From an uncultured Collinsella sp. (lineage in GTDB: Bacteria; Actinomycetota; Coriobacteriia; Coriobacteriales; Coriobacteriaceae), in the NCBI GenBank assembly GCA_902470905.1, contig CABRIC010000015.1, forward strand, positions 1 to 33,641: 33,641 bases of DNA. Reading direction: 5' to 3'. Under the pieces are notes generated by a model. It was not told the DNA's origin. It made no database searches and saw only the letters and a program-made list of their open reading frames with translations. Shown piece by piece: positions 7,866-14,907 of the stretch; position 1 is the stretch's first letter; each line of letters opens with the position of its first letter. The translations under genes and the position numbers were made by a program.

Positions 7866-8936
7866 ATGTCGCTCGTTCTGGATATCAAAAAGCGCTATCC
7901 CGGGTTTATGCTCGACATGCAGCTTGAGGCCGGCGAGGAGCGTGTGGCGCTGCTGGGCGCCTCGGGTTGCGGCAAGAGCTGTACGCTGCGCTGCATTGCC
8001 GGTGTGGAGGCGCCCGACGAGGGCAAGATCGTTGTCAACGGCGCGACCTTTTTTGACTCGGCGGCGGGCATCAACCTGTCGCCTCAGGAGCGAAAATGCG
8101 CCCTGTTGTTCCAAAACTATCAGTTGTTTCCCAACATGACGGTGGCCGATAACGTATGTGCCGGTGTAAAGGGCGCGGGCGACGCCGCGGCGCGCAAAAG
8201 GCTGGCCGAGCGCTATCTGGGCATTTTCGGTCTGGCTGATTTCGCCGACCGCTATCCCGCGCGCCTCTCGGGCGGCCAGCAGCAGCGCGTGGCGCTCGCG
8301 CGCATGGTGGCGGCGCACCCGGGCATCTTTATGTTCGACGAGCCCATGAGCGCGCTCGATGCGTATCTCAAGAGCGCGCTTGAGCAAAACATGCTTGACC
8401 TGTTCGACGTATGCAACCGCACCGTGCTCTACGTGAGTCACGATATCGACGAGGCGTGCCGTCTGTGTGAGCGCATCTGCGTTATGCATAACGGGCATGT
8501 GGAGGAGATCGGCTCCGTCGAGGACGTGGTCCGCCGGCCGCAAACCTTGGCCGCGCTGCGCTTGACGGGCTGCAAGAACACGAGCCGGGCGCGCAAGATC
8601 GGCGACGAAGAAGTTGAAGCCCTCGACTGGGGCATGACCTTTAACGTGGGTCGCGAGGTTCCCGATAATGTGGAGTACCTGGGCATTCGCGCAAGCTACT
8701 TCCATGTTGACAATCGCGCTGAGCGGGGTCGCAACAGCTACGACCTGCACGTGGCGCGCGTGAGCGACTCGCGTTTTGAGCGCCTGGTGCTGTTGGATGC
8801 GCCGCGGGCCGATGCGCCCACCCGTCTTCAGTGGAAGGTCAACAAGGTGAGCATGCCTGTCGACGAGCTGCCGCAAGCAGGCGAGACGCTGCGCATGCAT
8901 TTTGATGCCAGCAGGATCCATTTGGTTTGTCGATAG
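7866..8936 (+). CDS. modC: Molybdate ABC transporter ATPase ModC
   Basis: The 356-residue cytoplasmic ATPase powers ModB. All ABC motifs are intact: Walker A GASGCGKS at 31-38, Q-loop Q82, signature LSGGQQQR at 133-140, Walker B IFMFDEP at 153-159 with the catalytic glutamate, and the switch histidine in VSHD at about 191. After residue 230 comes a C-terminal domain of about 125 residues, where ModC proteins carry a molybdate-binding regulatory (MOP) region; the fold here is assumed from position and length. The start ATG lies eight bases after GGAGGT, which is within the end of modB, so the two are translated together. A terminator follows at 8949-8980. Confidence 0.93.
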   Translation: MSLVLDIKKRYPGFMLDMQLEAGEERVALLGASGCGKSCTLRCIAGVEAPDEGKIVVNGATFFDSAAGINLSPQERKCALLFQNYQLFPNMTVADNVCAGVKGAGDAAARKRLAERYLGIFGLADFADRYPARLSGGQQQRVALARMVAAHPGIFMFDEPMSALDAYLKSALEQNMLDLFDVCNRTVLYVSHDIDEACRLCERICVMHNGHVEEIGSVEDVVRRPQTLAALRLTGCKNTSRARKIGDEEVEALDWGMTFNVGREVPDNVEYLGIRASYFHVDNRAERGRNSYDLHVARVSDSRFERLVLLDAPRADAPTRLQWKVNKVSMPVDELPQAGETLRMHFDASRIHLVCR

Positions 8937-8948
8937 CGCTGGGTAATG

Positions 8949-8980
8949 CCGTCGGGGTATAAGCCTCGGCGGTTTTGTTT
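8949..8980 (+). terminator. Terminator of modABC
   Basis: The nine-pair stem CCGTCGGGG (8949-8957) with CCTCGGCGG (8964-8972), including two G-U pairs, has a six-base loop and is followed by TTTTGTTT. Confidence 0.78.
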
Positions 8981-8999
8981 GCCGTTCGCTGAATGAGAG

Positions 9000-9027
9000 A
9001 TGACAAACTCTTATTAATCAAGATAAT
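9000..9027 (+). promoter_or_regulatory. Candidate promoter of the dehydratase-like/selenium operon
   Basis: ATGACA (9000-9005) and GATAAT (9022-9027), each one base from the sigma-70 consensus, are separated by 16 bp in an A/T-rich stretch just after the modABC terminator. Transcription would begin near 9034, leaving a leader of about 330 nt. Confidence 0.45.
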
Positions 9028-9033
9028 AATTTA

Positions 9034-9363
9034 TTAAACGGCGGCACACGATGCTGTCGTACGAATGTCAACGGTGTTCGCATGGTCGATGACCGTTGAT
9101 ATAGTTGACATCAACTGGTTAAGGAGGGTGCGCACATGCCGCAGACGACATACATTTGCCGCGTTGCCGCGCGTGCCCTATATATCGCTCGGAGCCGCAT
9201 ATGAGCAGGTATGTTCACGGCTCCGGGAGAGACGACGCACAACTAAATAATCGACCGCAAAGCAGGTTCCCTAAAATTCCGGGTTTGAGCACGGTCGGGC
9301 AATCGCCGTCCGTCGTGCATCGATACCGTTGTTATCCGATTTTGGTTCGAGAGGGGAACCGTC
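9034..9363 (+). promoter_or_regulatory. Long structured leader upstream of the first dehydratase-like gene
   Basis: The stretch from modC to the next gene (8937-9363) holds no conserved gene but much structure. TCAACGGT (9068-9075) pairs with ACCGTTGA (9092-9099). The latter overlaps GTTGAT (9095-9100), which pairs with ATCAAC (9110-9115), so the two hairpins exclude each other. GGAGCCG (9191-9197) pairs with CGGCTCC (9218-9224), CGACCG (9252-9257) pairs with CGGTCG (9292-9297), and a weak hairpin at 9319-9340 runs into TTTT. A small ORF with a strong ribosome site lies inside. This looks like an attenuator or riboswitch, but I recognise no known class. Confidence 0.45.
9135..9203 (+). CDS. 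Possible leader peptide, 22 residues
   Basis: An ATG at 9135 sits seven bases after AGGAGGG, a stronger ribosome site than most genes here, and opens a 22-codon frame reading MPQTTYICRVAARALYIARS and two more residues. The end of the frame overlaps the left arm of the hairpin at 9191-9224, so ribosome passage would disturb that structure. No family is recognisable, and chance cannot be excluded. A role as a translated leader controlling the downstream operon is an inference from position. Confidence 0.3.
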
Positions 9364-10647
9364 ATGGCTGAAGAATTTGATTTCCATCCGATGTGGGAGA
9401 GCCTCGGCATGAATCTTGCCGACCATGATATGCTGCTGGGCGCCGTGGGCCAGATGTACGGGGACATGTTCCTGACGCAGAACAATCGCCCCAAGTCTAC
9501 GTCCTACCTGGACTTTGTGGCCACCAACATCCACAGCGGCCGCATTAAGGAGATGCTCGACAAGAAGGAGGCCGGCGAGGCCACCAAGATCGTCGGTTCG
9601 TTCTGCGTGTATGTGCCCGAGGAGATTGTGCTCGCCTGCGACGGTATTCCCGTGGGCCTGTGCTCGGGTGCCGACTGGGCAACGGACAAGGTCGAGGAGC
9701 ACCTGCCGCGCAACACCTGTCCGCTCATCAAGAGCTTTGCCGGCTTTAAGCTGGGCGAGGTCTGCCCCTACATTGAGTCGAGTGACCTGGTGGTAGGCGA
9801 GAACACCTGCGATGGCAAGAAGAAGGCCTACGAGTTCTTTGCAACGCAAAAGAACATGTACGTCATGGATATTCCCAACGTGCACGACGAGTCTACGCTC
9901 GTGACCTGGAAGGCCGAGGTCAAGAAGCTCGCCGCCAAGATCGAGGAAGAGTGCGGCGTCACGATTACGCCCGAGCGTCTGAAGGCTGCCATCCACGCCG
10001 TCAATGAGAAGCGCCGCGCCCTGCAGCGCCTCGCTGCCACGCGCGCTGCCGACCCGGCGCCCATCAGTGGTCTCGACAGCCTGCTGACCGTTCAGGCCGC
10101 CTTTATGGACGACACGCCGCGTCTGACCGGAGCCATCAATGATATGGCGGCTGAGTGCGAGCAGCGTGTCGAGGCCGGCGAGGGCGTGGCGCCCAAGGGG
10201 ACCAAGCGTATCCTGTATACCGGCACGCCCATGGCCGTGCCCAACTGGAAGCTGTTCAACCTCATCGAGAAGGCCGGCGGCGTTGTGGTGGGCGAGGAGT
10301 CCTGCACGGGCTCGCGCTACTACAAGGACCTGGTCGACGAGTCCGGCGAGACGGTCGACGAGATGCTCGATGCCATCGCCGAGCGCTACTTTAAGATCAG
10401 CTGTGCCGTCTTTACGCCCAACGACCAGCGTATGAAGGACATTGTCCAGATGGCCAAGGACTTGCATGCCGACGGCATCGTGGATGTGGCGCTGCAGTTC
10501 TGCACGCTCTACGAGATGGAGTCGTTTGCCGTGGAGAAGGCCGCCGAGGAGGCAGGCATTCCGTTTATGCACATCACGACCGACTACGCCGGCGAGGACG
10601 CGGGGCAATTGCAGACGCGCATTGAAGCTTTCTTGGAAACCATTTAG
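9364..10647 (+). CDS. 2-hydroxyacyl-CoA dehydratase-like / double-cubane reductase subunit A
   Basis: The 427-residue cytoplasmic iron-sulfur protein belongs to the HgdB/BcrB/YjiM superfamily, whose members accept electrons from an ATP-hydrolysing activase for very-low-potential reductions. Cysteines at residues 81, 100, 119, 134, 149, 314, 347 and 380 align with those of the paralogue at 10798 at nearly identical spacing. They include NTCPLIKS, ENTCDGKKK and ESCTGSRYYK. Eight shared cysteines exceed the few needed for one [4Fe-4S] cluster per subunit and suit the double-cubane [8Fe-9S] branch. The ATG is seven bases after AGAGGGG. Its partners are the paralogue, the activase at 12066 and then selD. 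The substrate is unknown; a classical hydroxyacyl-CoA dehydratase is the alternative, but no CoA-transferase gene is nearby. Confidence 0.82.
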   Translation: MAEEFDFHPMWESLGMNLADHDMLLGAVGQMYGDMFLTQNNRPKSTSYLDFVATNIHSGRIKEMLDKKEAGEATKIVGSFCVYVPEEIVLACDGIPVGLCSGADWATDKVEEHLPRNTCPLIKSFAGFKLGEVCPYIESSDLVVGENTCDGKKKAYEFFATQKNMYVMDIPNVHDESTLVTWKAEVKKLAAKIEEECGVTITPERLKAAIHAVNEKRRALQRLAATRAADPAPISGLDSLLTVQAAFMDDTPRLTGAINDMAAECEQRVEAGEGVAPKGTKRILYTGTPMAVPNWKLFNLIEKAGGVVVGEESCTGSRYYKDLVDESGETVDEMLDAIAERYFKISCAVFTPNDQRMKDIVQMAKDLHADGIVDVALQFCTLYEMESFAVEKAAEEAGIPFMHITTDYAGEDAGQLQTRIEAFLETI

Positions 10648-10665
10648 GGCTATCCGTCTCGGTGA

Positions 10666-10761
10666 CTTCCCCAGGCACCCGATCTTGCCGTTCAAACCGT
10701 CGCTTGCGTACCAAAGTACGCGGTGCTCCTCATTCACGGCAACCTCGGGCACCTGGGAAAG
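10666..10761. repeat. 96-bp imperfect hairpin between the paired genes
   Basis: The outer arms 10666-10682 (CTTCCCCAGGCACCCGA) and 10745-10761 pair with a mismatch or two. Inner segments TTGCCGT and ACGGCAA pair, and the centre is GCGTAC-CAAA-GTACGC (10706-10721). There is no T-run. It occupies most of the 150-nt gap between the two paralogous genes and may adjust expression of the second, or be a dispersed palindromic element. Confidence 0.75.
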
Positions 10762-10797
10762 CTGTTTCCTTGGTTGGTTAAAAGGTTTAGGAGTTAT

Positions 10798-11961
10798 ATG
10801 TCAGAAAATATTGAGCAGCCGTTGCCGTCCACGTTTGAGGAGTTCAACGAGCAGCGCAAGGCGGCGTTTATTCGCGTTAAGGATTACAAGCAGGCCGGTA
10901 ATCGTCTGGTCGGCTTCTTGTGCAGCTATACGCCGCTCGAGATCATCGATGCCGCGGGGGCTTCGAGCGTGGCGCTGTGCGGTACGTCCGATGAGGTGAT
11001 TCCCGAGGCCGAGAAGGTGCTGCCGGCAAATCTCTGCCCGCTCATCAAGTCGACCTACGGCTTTGCTTACTCGCAAAAGTGCCCGTTTACGTACTTTAGC
11101 GACATGATCATCGGTGAGACCACCTGCGACGGCAAGAAGAAGATGTACGAGCTGCTGGGGGAGCTTAAGCGCACGCACATCCTGCATCTTCCGCAGGGTC
11201 GCGATCGTGCCTATGAGCGCGAGGGCTGGTATGAGGAGTGCCGCCTGCTCAGGGAAGAGCTCGAGAACTTCTACGGTATTACGATCACCGATGACGACCT
11301 GCGCGCCGCTGTCCGTCGTCGCAATCGCTTGCGTGCGGCCCAGCTCGAGATGTTCGCGCTGCAGGCCAACCAGCCGGCGGCCATGAGCGGCGTCGACCTG
11401 ATGAGCACCATGTTCGCCGGTACGTTCAGCTTTGATATCGAGGCCTATACACAGCAGCTGGAGCAAAAGGTTGCCAAGCTGCGTGAGGCCTACGACGCGG
11501 GCGAGCGCCCGGTCGCGGCAGATGCCAAGCGCATTCTGATCACCGGCTGCCCGGTGGGCGGCGTGATCAACAAGATCGGCCGCACCATCGAGTCCAACGG
11601 TGGTGTGGTCGTGTGCATGGACGACTGCTCGGGCGAGCGCACGGCGGCCATGATGATCGACCCGGATGCTCCCGACATCCTGCGCGCCATCGCCGACCGC
11701 TACCTGGACATCAACTGCTCGGTCATGACGCCTAACGAAGGCCGCATGGGAAACACGCTGGCTATGTGCGAGAAGTACCATGTCGATGGCGTGGTAGAGA
11801 GCGTGCTGCAGGCCTGCCACACCTTCAACGTTGAGAGCGCGCGCATGCAGGAGGCTGTCGAGGGTGCGGGCATTCCGTACATGAAGATTGAGACCGATTA
11901 CAGCAATGGCGACATGGGTCAGATCGAGACCCGCATCGCCGCCTTCATCGAAACCCTGTAG
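10798..11961 (+). CDS. 2-hydroxyacyl-CoA dehydratase-like / double-cubane reductase subunit B
   Basis: The 387-residue paralogue of the preceding gene belongs to the same superfamily. Its cysteines at 42, 61, 80, 95, 110, 277, 307 and 340 correspond one-to-one with those of subunit A, within NLCPLIKS, ETTCDGKKK, DDCSGER and NCSVMTPN. It lacks about 40 N-terminal residues found in A. The ATG at 10798 follows AGGAG; an in-frame ATG at 10723 would translate the hairpin and is rejected. Tandem non-identical copies suggest a heterodimer, as in HgdA-HgdB and BcrB-BcrC, although double-cubane proteins described so far are homodimers. The reaction is unknown; association with selenium genes is the main clue. 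Confidence 0.82.
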   Translation: MSENIEQPLPSTFEEFNEQRKAAFIRVKDYKQAGNRLVGFLCSYTPLEIIDAAGASSVALCGTSDEVIPEAEKVLPANLCPLIKSTYGFAYSQKCPFTYFSDMIIGETTCDGKKKMYELLGELKRTHILHLPQGRDRAYEREGWYEECRLLREELENFYGITITDDDLRAAVRRRNRLRAAQLEMFALQANQPAAMSGVDLMSTMFAGTFSFDIEAYTQQLEQKVAKLREAYDAGERPVAADAKRILITGCPVGGVINKIGRTIESNGGVVVCMDDCSGERTAAMMIDPDAPDILRAIADRYLDINCSVMTPNEGRMGNTLAMCEKYHVDGVVESVLQACHTFNVESARMQEAVEGAGIPYMKIETDYSNGDMGQIETRIAAFIETL

Positions 11962-11969
11962 GTGACGGT

Positions 11970-12000
11970 ATGTGACAAAGGGACTGTCCCTTTGTTACAT
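11970..12000. repeat. Palindrome family A, copy 2
   Basis: It has the same 15-bp arms and one-base centre as the copy at 319-349, except for one base in the right arm that leaves a G-U pair. There is no T-run here. It lies between the subunit B gene and the activase gene within the presumed operon, so it is unlikely to be a simple terminator. Both copies are preceded by GGTATG. Confidence 0.8.
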
Positions 12001-12065
12001 GTGAGGGAGGATGCCAAGGCGCCTGAACGCGCCGCTACCTTTGATGTTTAGATTGGGAGAGAGCC

Positions 12066-12830
12066 ATGATAGGGATCGGGATCGATATCGGGTCTACGGC
12101 GGCTAAGGCTGCTGTGGTCGACGGGGAGGGTTCGGTGGCGTGGACGTGCGTGCAGCCAACCGGGTTTTCTTCGGTCGATGCTTCCGAGCGGCTGCGCGAG
12201 GCACTGGCAGCGGCTGGCTATGACGTGACGGGCGACGATGTTCGCGTGGTCGCGACTGGCTACGGTCGTGTCGCCGTGCCCTATGCGCACAAGGTCGTGA
12301 CCGAGATTACCTGCCACGGCACCGGTGCCGTGCGCCTGTTTGGCGATCACGGCACGGTGATTGACGTGGGCGGCCAGGACACCAAGGTCATTCAGCTTAA
12401 AAGTGGCCGCGTGGCCAAGTTTGCCATGAACGACAAGTGCGCCGCCGGCACGGGGCGCTTCTTGGAGATCATGGCCGACCGCCTAGGCATTACCCAGCAG
12501 CAGATGGCAGACCTCGCCCGCACCGGCGAGCCTACCAAGATCAGCAGCATGTGCACGGTGTTTGCCGAAAGCGAGGTCATCAGCCTGATCGGTCGCGGTG
12601 AGCCGCGCGAGAACATCGCCCGCGGTGTGATCGACAGCGTGGTCTCGCGCGTGGTGACCATGGCCGGGCAGGCCGCGGGCGCCCCGTACTACCTGACCGG
12701 TGGCCTGTGCGAGAACGCTTACGTTGTGGAGCGGTTGGGCGAGCTGCTGGGGTCGCCGGTGACCACCTCGCCCCAGGCTCGCTTTGCCGGAGCGATCGGC
12801 GCGGCGATTCGCGCACAGGCGCTCAATTAA
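12066..12830 (+). CDS. Acyl-CoA dehydratase activase / BadF-type ATPase
   Basis: The 254-residue protein is an ASKHA-fold ATPase of the HgdC/BcrD/YjiL family. As a homodimer with one [4Fe-4S] cluster it couples ATP hydrolysis to injection of a single low-potential electron into its dehydratase-like partner. The phosphate-binding GIDIGSTAAKAAVVD (residues 5-19), VIDVGGQDTKVI (98-109) and the C-terminal TGGLCEN are present. The cluster ligands are visible as KCAAGTG (C125) and SSMCTVFAESE (C163). Length matches HgdC. The ATG follows GGGAGAG. It surely serves the two proteins encoded just upstream, and selD begins 72 nt later on the same strand. Confidence 0.9.
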   Translation: MIGIGIDIGSTAAKAAVVDGEGSVAWTCVQPTGFSSVDASERLREALAAAGYDVTGDDVRVVATGYGRVAVPYAHKVVTEITCHGTGAVRLFGDHGTVIDVGGQDTKVIQLKSGRVAKFAMNDKCAAGTGRFLEIMADRLGITQQQMADLARTGEPTKISSMCTVFAESEVISLIGRGEPRENIARGVIDSVVSRVVTMAGQAAGAPYYLTGGLCENAYVVERLGELLGSPVTTSPQARFAGAIGAAIRAQALN

Positions 12831-12859
12831 TGCACCCGCTGCAGGCTCGCATTCATGCG

Positions 12860-12865
12860 TATACT
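12860..12865 (+). promoter_or_regulatory. Possible -10 element before selD
   Basis: TATACT lies 37 nt before the selD start in the 72-nt gap after the activase gene. There is no good -35 match. If real, selD could be transcribed apart from the upstream genes. Confidence 0.25.
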
Positions 12866-12902
12866 GGGAGAAAATGATTGACCGAAGAGAGAGGAGGTAT
12901 CG

Positions 12903-13952
12903 ATGGCTGACGATCAGATTAAGCTCACGTCCATGACGGCCGCGAGCGGTTGAGCCGCTAAGTTGGCTCCCGGAGCCCTCGTCCAGGTCCTGGGCGACTT
13001 ACCCAATGTGCATAACGACAACTTGCTCGTGGGGTTCGATACCTCCGACGATGCGAGCGTCTTTCGCGTCGGCGATAACCTGGGCCTCGTTCAGTCCGTC
13101 GACTTCTTCCCGCCGATGGTCGACGACCCGTTTCTGTTTGGCCAGATCGCCGCGGCCAACTCGCTGTCGGACATCTACGCCATGGGCGGGCGGCCGAGCC
13201 ATGCCATGAACCTGCTGTGCATTCCCAGTTGCCTGGGCGTCGAGGTCGCAGGTCAGATTCTGGCGGGCGGCGCCGACAAGTGCGTCGAGGCGGGTTGCTC
13301 CATCGCGGGCGGCCACACCATCAACGACGACGAGCCCAAGTACGGCCTGTCCGTGAGCGGCTTTGTCGCGCTCGATCGTATGCTTGCCAATAGCGGCGCG
13401 CGCGTGGGCGACGTCCTGTTGCTGACCAAGGCGATCGGCTCGGGCATCATCACCACGGCCATTAAGGGCGAGCTTATCGAGCAAGACGAGGCCGCGGCCA
13501 TGTTTGACTCGATGCGCACCCTCAACGAGGCTCCGATTCGTTTGGCCGAGGGACTTGAGCTTCACGGCTGCACCGACATTACGGGCTTTGGCCTGATCGG
13601 GCATGCGTGCGAGATGGCCGAGGGCTCGGGCGTGCAGATTGAGCTTGCGTCGGGGGCGGTGCCGCTCTTTGATCAGGTGCTTGACATGGCGCGTCTGGGC
13701 ATTATCCCCGCGGGCTCCTACCGCAACCAGGACTTCTTTGACCCGCGTGTGGCTGTCGACGAGGACCTGGAGCCGGGCATGCTCGACGCGCTGTACGATC
13801 CGCAGACGTCTGGTGGCCTGCTCATCGCGGCACCTGCTGCCGATGTGGATGAGCTTGCGCGCCGTTTGCATGCCGAGGGGTGCATCGCCGCCGCCGTCGG
13901 TCGCGTGTGCGAGCCGGTGCCAGGCGGTCCTGCCGTCCACGTTGTCCGTTAA
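12903..13952 (+). CDS. selD: Selenophosphate synthase SelD, selenocysteine-containing
   Basis: SelD makes selenophosphate from selenide and ATP, the selenium donor for selenocysteine and other selenium cofactors. The reading frame starts at ATG 12903 (GAGGAGGT eight bases or less upstream), meets an in-frame TGA at 12951-12953 (codon 17) and continues without interruption for 349 residues. The local sequence is TAASG-U-AAKLAPG, so the TGA stands exactly at the catalytic Cys17 position of E. coli SelD, with K20 conserved. Later landmarks include NLGLVQSVDFFPPMVDDPF, AAANSLSDIYAMGG, DITGFGLIGHA and DPQTSGGLL. A caller that stops at TGA would start it wrongly at 12963. A hairpin lies directly after the TGA. 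Neighbours yedF, DUF3343 and csd complete a selenium cluster. Confidence 0.94.
12951..12977 (+). other. Selenocysteine UGA and SECIS candidate in selD
   Basis: After the TGA at 12951, two alternative stems are possible. GAGCC (12952-12956) pairs with GGCTC (12965-12969) around an eight-base loop, or GGCTC (12965-12969) pairs with GAGCC (12973-12977) around CCG. Bacterial SECIS elements lie at this distance within the coding sequence; which stem is used is unresolved. Confidence 0.65.
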
Positions 13953-14009
13953 CGACACGTTTATTGAGCTACGTGCCGTTCTAAAACGATTTATTCGAAA
14001 GGAAAAACT

Positions 14010-14636
14010 ATGTCTACCAAGATTGAAGTCAATGCCATGGGCGATGCCTGCCCGCTGCCCGTCGTCAAGACGCTCAAAGCCCTGAAGCAGCTCGATGGCG
14101 AGGGCACCGTCGTGACCTCGGTCGATAACGAGACCGCCGTCAAGAACATCTCCAAGATGGCGCAGGAGAAGGGCTGTACGGCCTCGGTCGAGAAGGTTTC
14201 TGACGCCGAGTGGCACGTGACCGTGGCGACCTCTGGCGCCGTTGCCGTGGCTGATCCCGAGCAGGATGGCGCTGCCCTCTGTGATGCCAGCGCCGGCAAG
14301 GGCAAACTTGTCATTTCCGTCTACACCGATTGCATGGGCCGTGGCGACGACGAGCTGGGCCACAAGCTCATGAAGGCGTTTATCTTCGCCGTGACGCAGC
14401 AGGAGGAGCTGCCCGCGACCATGCTGTTCTACAACGGCGGCGCCAAGCTCACTGTCGAGGGCTCACCGGTACTCGACGACTTGAAGGGTCTGGCCGAGCA
14501 GGGTGTCGAGATCCTTACCTGTGGTACCTGCCTCGACCACTATGGCATTAAAGACCAGCTTGCGGTGGGCGAGGTCACCAACATGTACGTAATTGTAGAG
14601 AAGATGGAGCAGGCCGTGCGCGTCGTGCGCCCGTAG
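14010..14636 (+). CDS. yedF: Selenium metabolism protein YedF (TusA-DsrE fusion)
   Basis: The 208-residue protein has two parts. Residues 1-75 form a TusA-like domain with the persulfide-carrying DACPLPVVK motif (C14). Residues 98-208 form a DsrE-like domain with LTCGTCLDHYGI (C171 and C174). This architecture is that of the selenium-linked YedF family, which co-occurs with selD and is thought to carry selenium or sulfur on cysteine; its exact reaction is not established. Length fits the family. It begins 57 nt after selD with GAAAGG before the ATG, and the DUF3343 gene follows closely. Its place between selD and a desulfurase supports a selenium delivery role. Confidence 0.88.
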   Translation: MSTKIEVNAMGDACPLPVVKTLKALKQLDGEGTVVTSVDNETAVKNISKMAQEKGCTASVEKVSDAEWHVTVATSGAVAVADPEQDGAALCDASAGKGKLVISVYTDCMGRGDDELGHKLMKAFIFAVTQQEELPATMLFYNGGAKLTVEGSPVLDDLKGLAEQGVEILTCGTCLDHYGIKDQLAVGEVTNMYVIVEKMEQAVRVVRP

Positions 14637-14655
14637 CGTATTGGTTGGAGTTGCC

Positions 14656-14907
14656 ATGAGGGAGAAGCGCCCGGCGCTTGTCATCACGTTTCCCACCACG
14701 GCGGCCGCCATGGGGTGCGAGACCCTATGCATCGAGCGCGGACTTCCCGGGCGCACGATTCCCGTGCCCGGGGAGGTCGCTGCCGGCTGCGGTCTGGCGT
14801 GGAAGGCGTTGCCTGCCGATGAGGAACTGCTGCGCAGCGAGCTTACCGCGGCGGGCGTTCCTACCGAGGGCTATACCGTGATTGATATGTGGGAGGTCGT
14901 GCGATGA
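14656..14907 (+). CDS. DUF3343 putative Se/S carrier protein
   Basis: The 83-residue protein matches the small DUF3343 family: an N-terminal LVITFPTTAAAMGCE strand-helix, a central PVPGEVAAGCGLAWK with a conserved cysteine (C45), and a short C-terminal end. Family members are found with selD, yedF and cysteine desulfurases and are presumed to carry selenium or sulfur on that cysteine; direct evidence is lacking as far as I know. I chose the ATG at 14656 with TTGGAG five bases before it; an upstream TTG at 14641 has no such site. Its stop overlaps the start of the desulfurase gene (ATGA), so the two are translationally coupled. Confidence 0.87.
   Translation: MREKRPALVITFPTTAAAMGCETLCIERGLPGRTIPVPGEVAAGCGLAWKALPADEELLRSELTAAGVPTEGYTVIDMWEVVR

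Noticed and set aside
9218..9262. Glycine riboswitch, suggested by GGGAGAGAC followed by ACCGCAAAGC
   Set aside because: The expected CACCGAAGG-type second motif, the P3 stem and the CUCAGG-type element near the 3' end are not present. Only a short resemblance remains.
9156..9371. A 71-codon plus-strand frame in the leader before the first dehydratase-like gene
   Set aside because: It starts at TTG without a ribosome site, runs through several hairpins, overlaps the true start at 9364 and has no recognisable sequence.
10723..10797. A longer N terminus for the second dehydratase-like protein
   Set aside because: These codons lie in the right arm of the 96-bp hairpin and show no homology to subunit A. 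The ATG at 10798 has its own AGGAG.
12963..13952. SelD starting after the TGA, as an ordinary shorter protein
   Set aside because: This would remove the catalytic residue and the glycine-rich start. The upstream frame has a strong ribosome site and the exact family N terminus with TGA at the Cys17 position.
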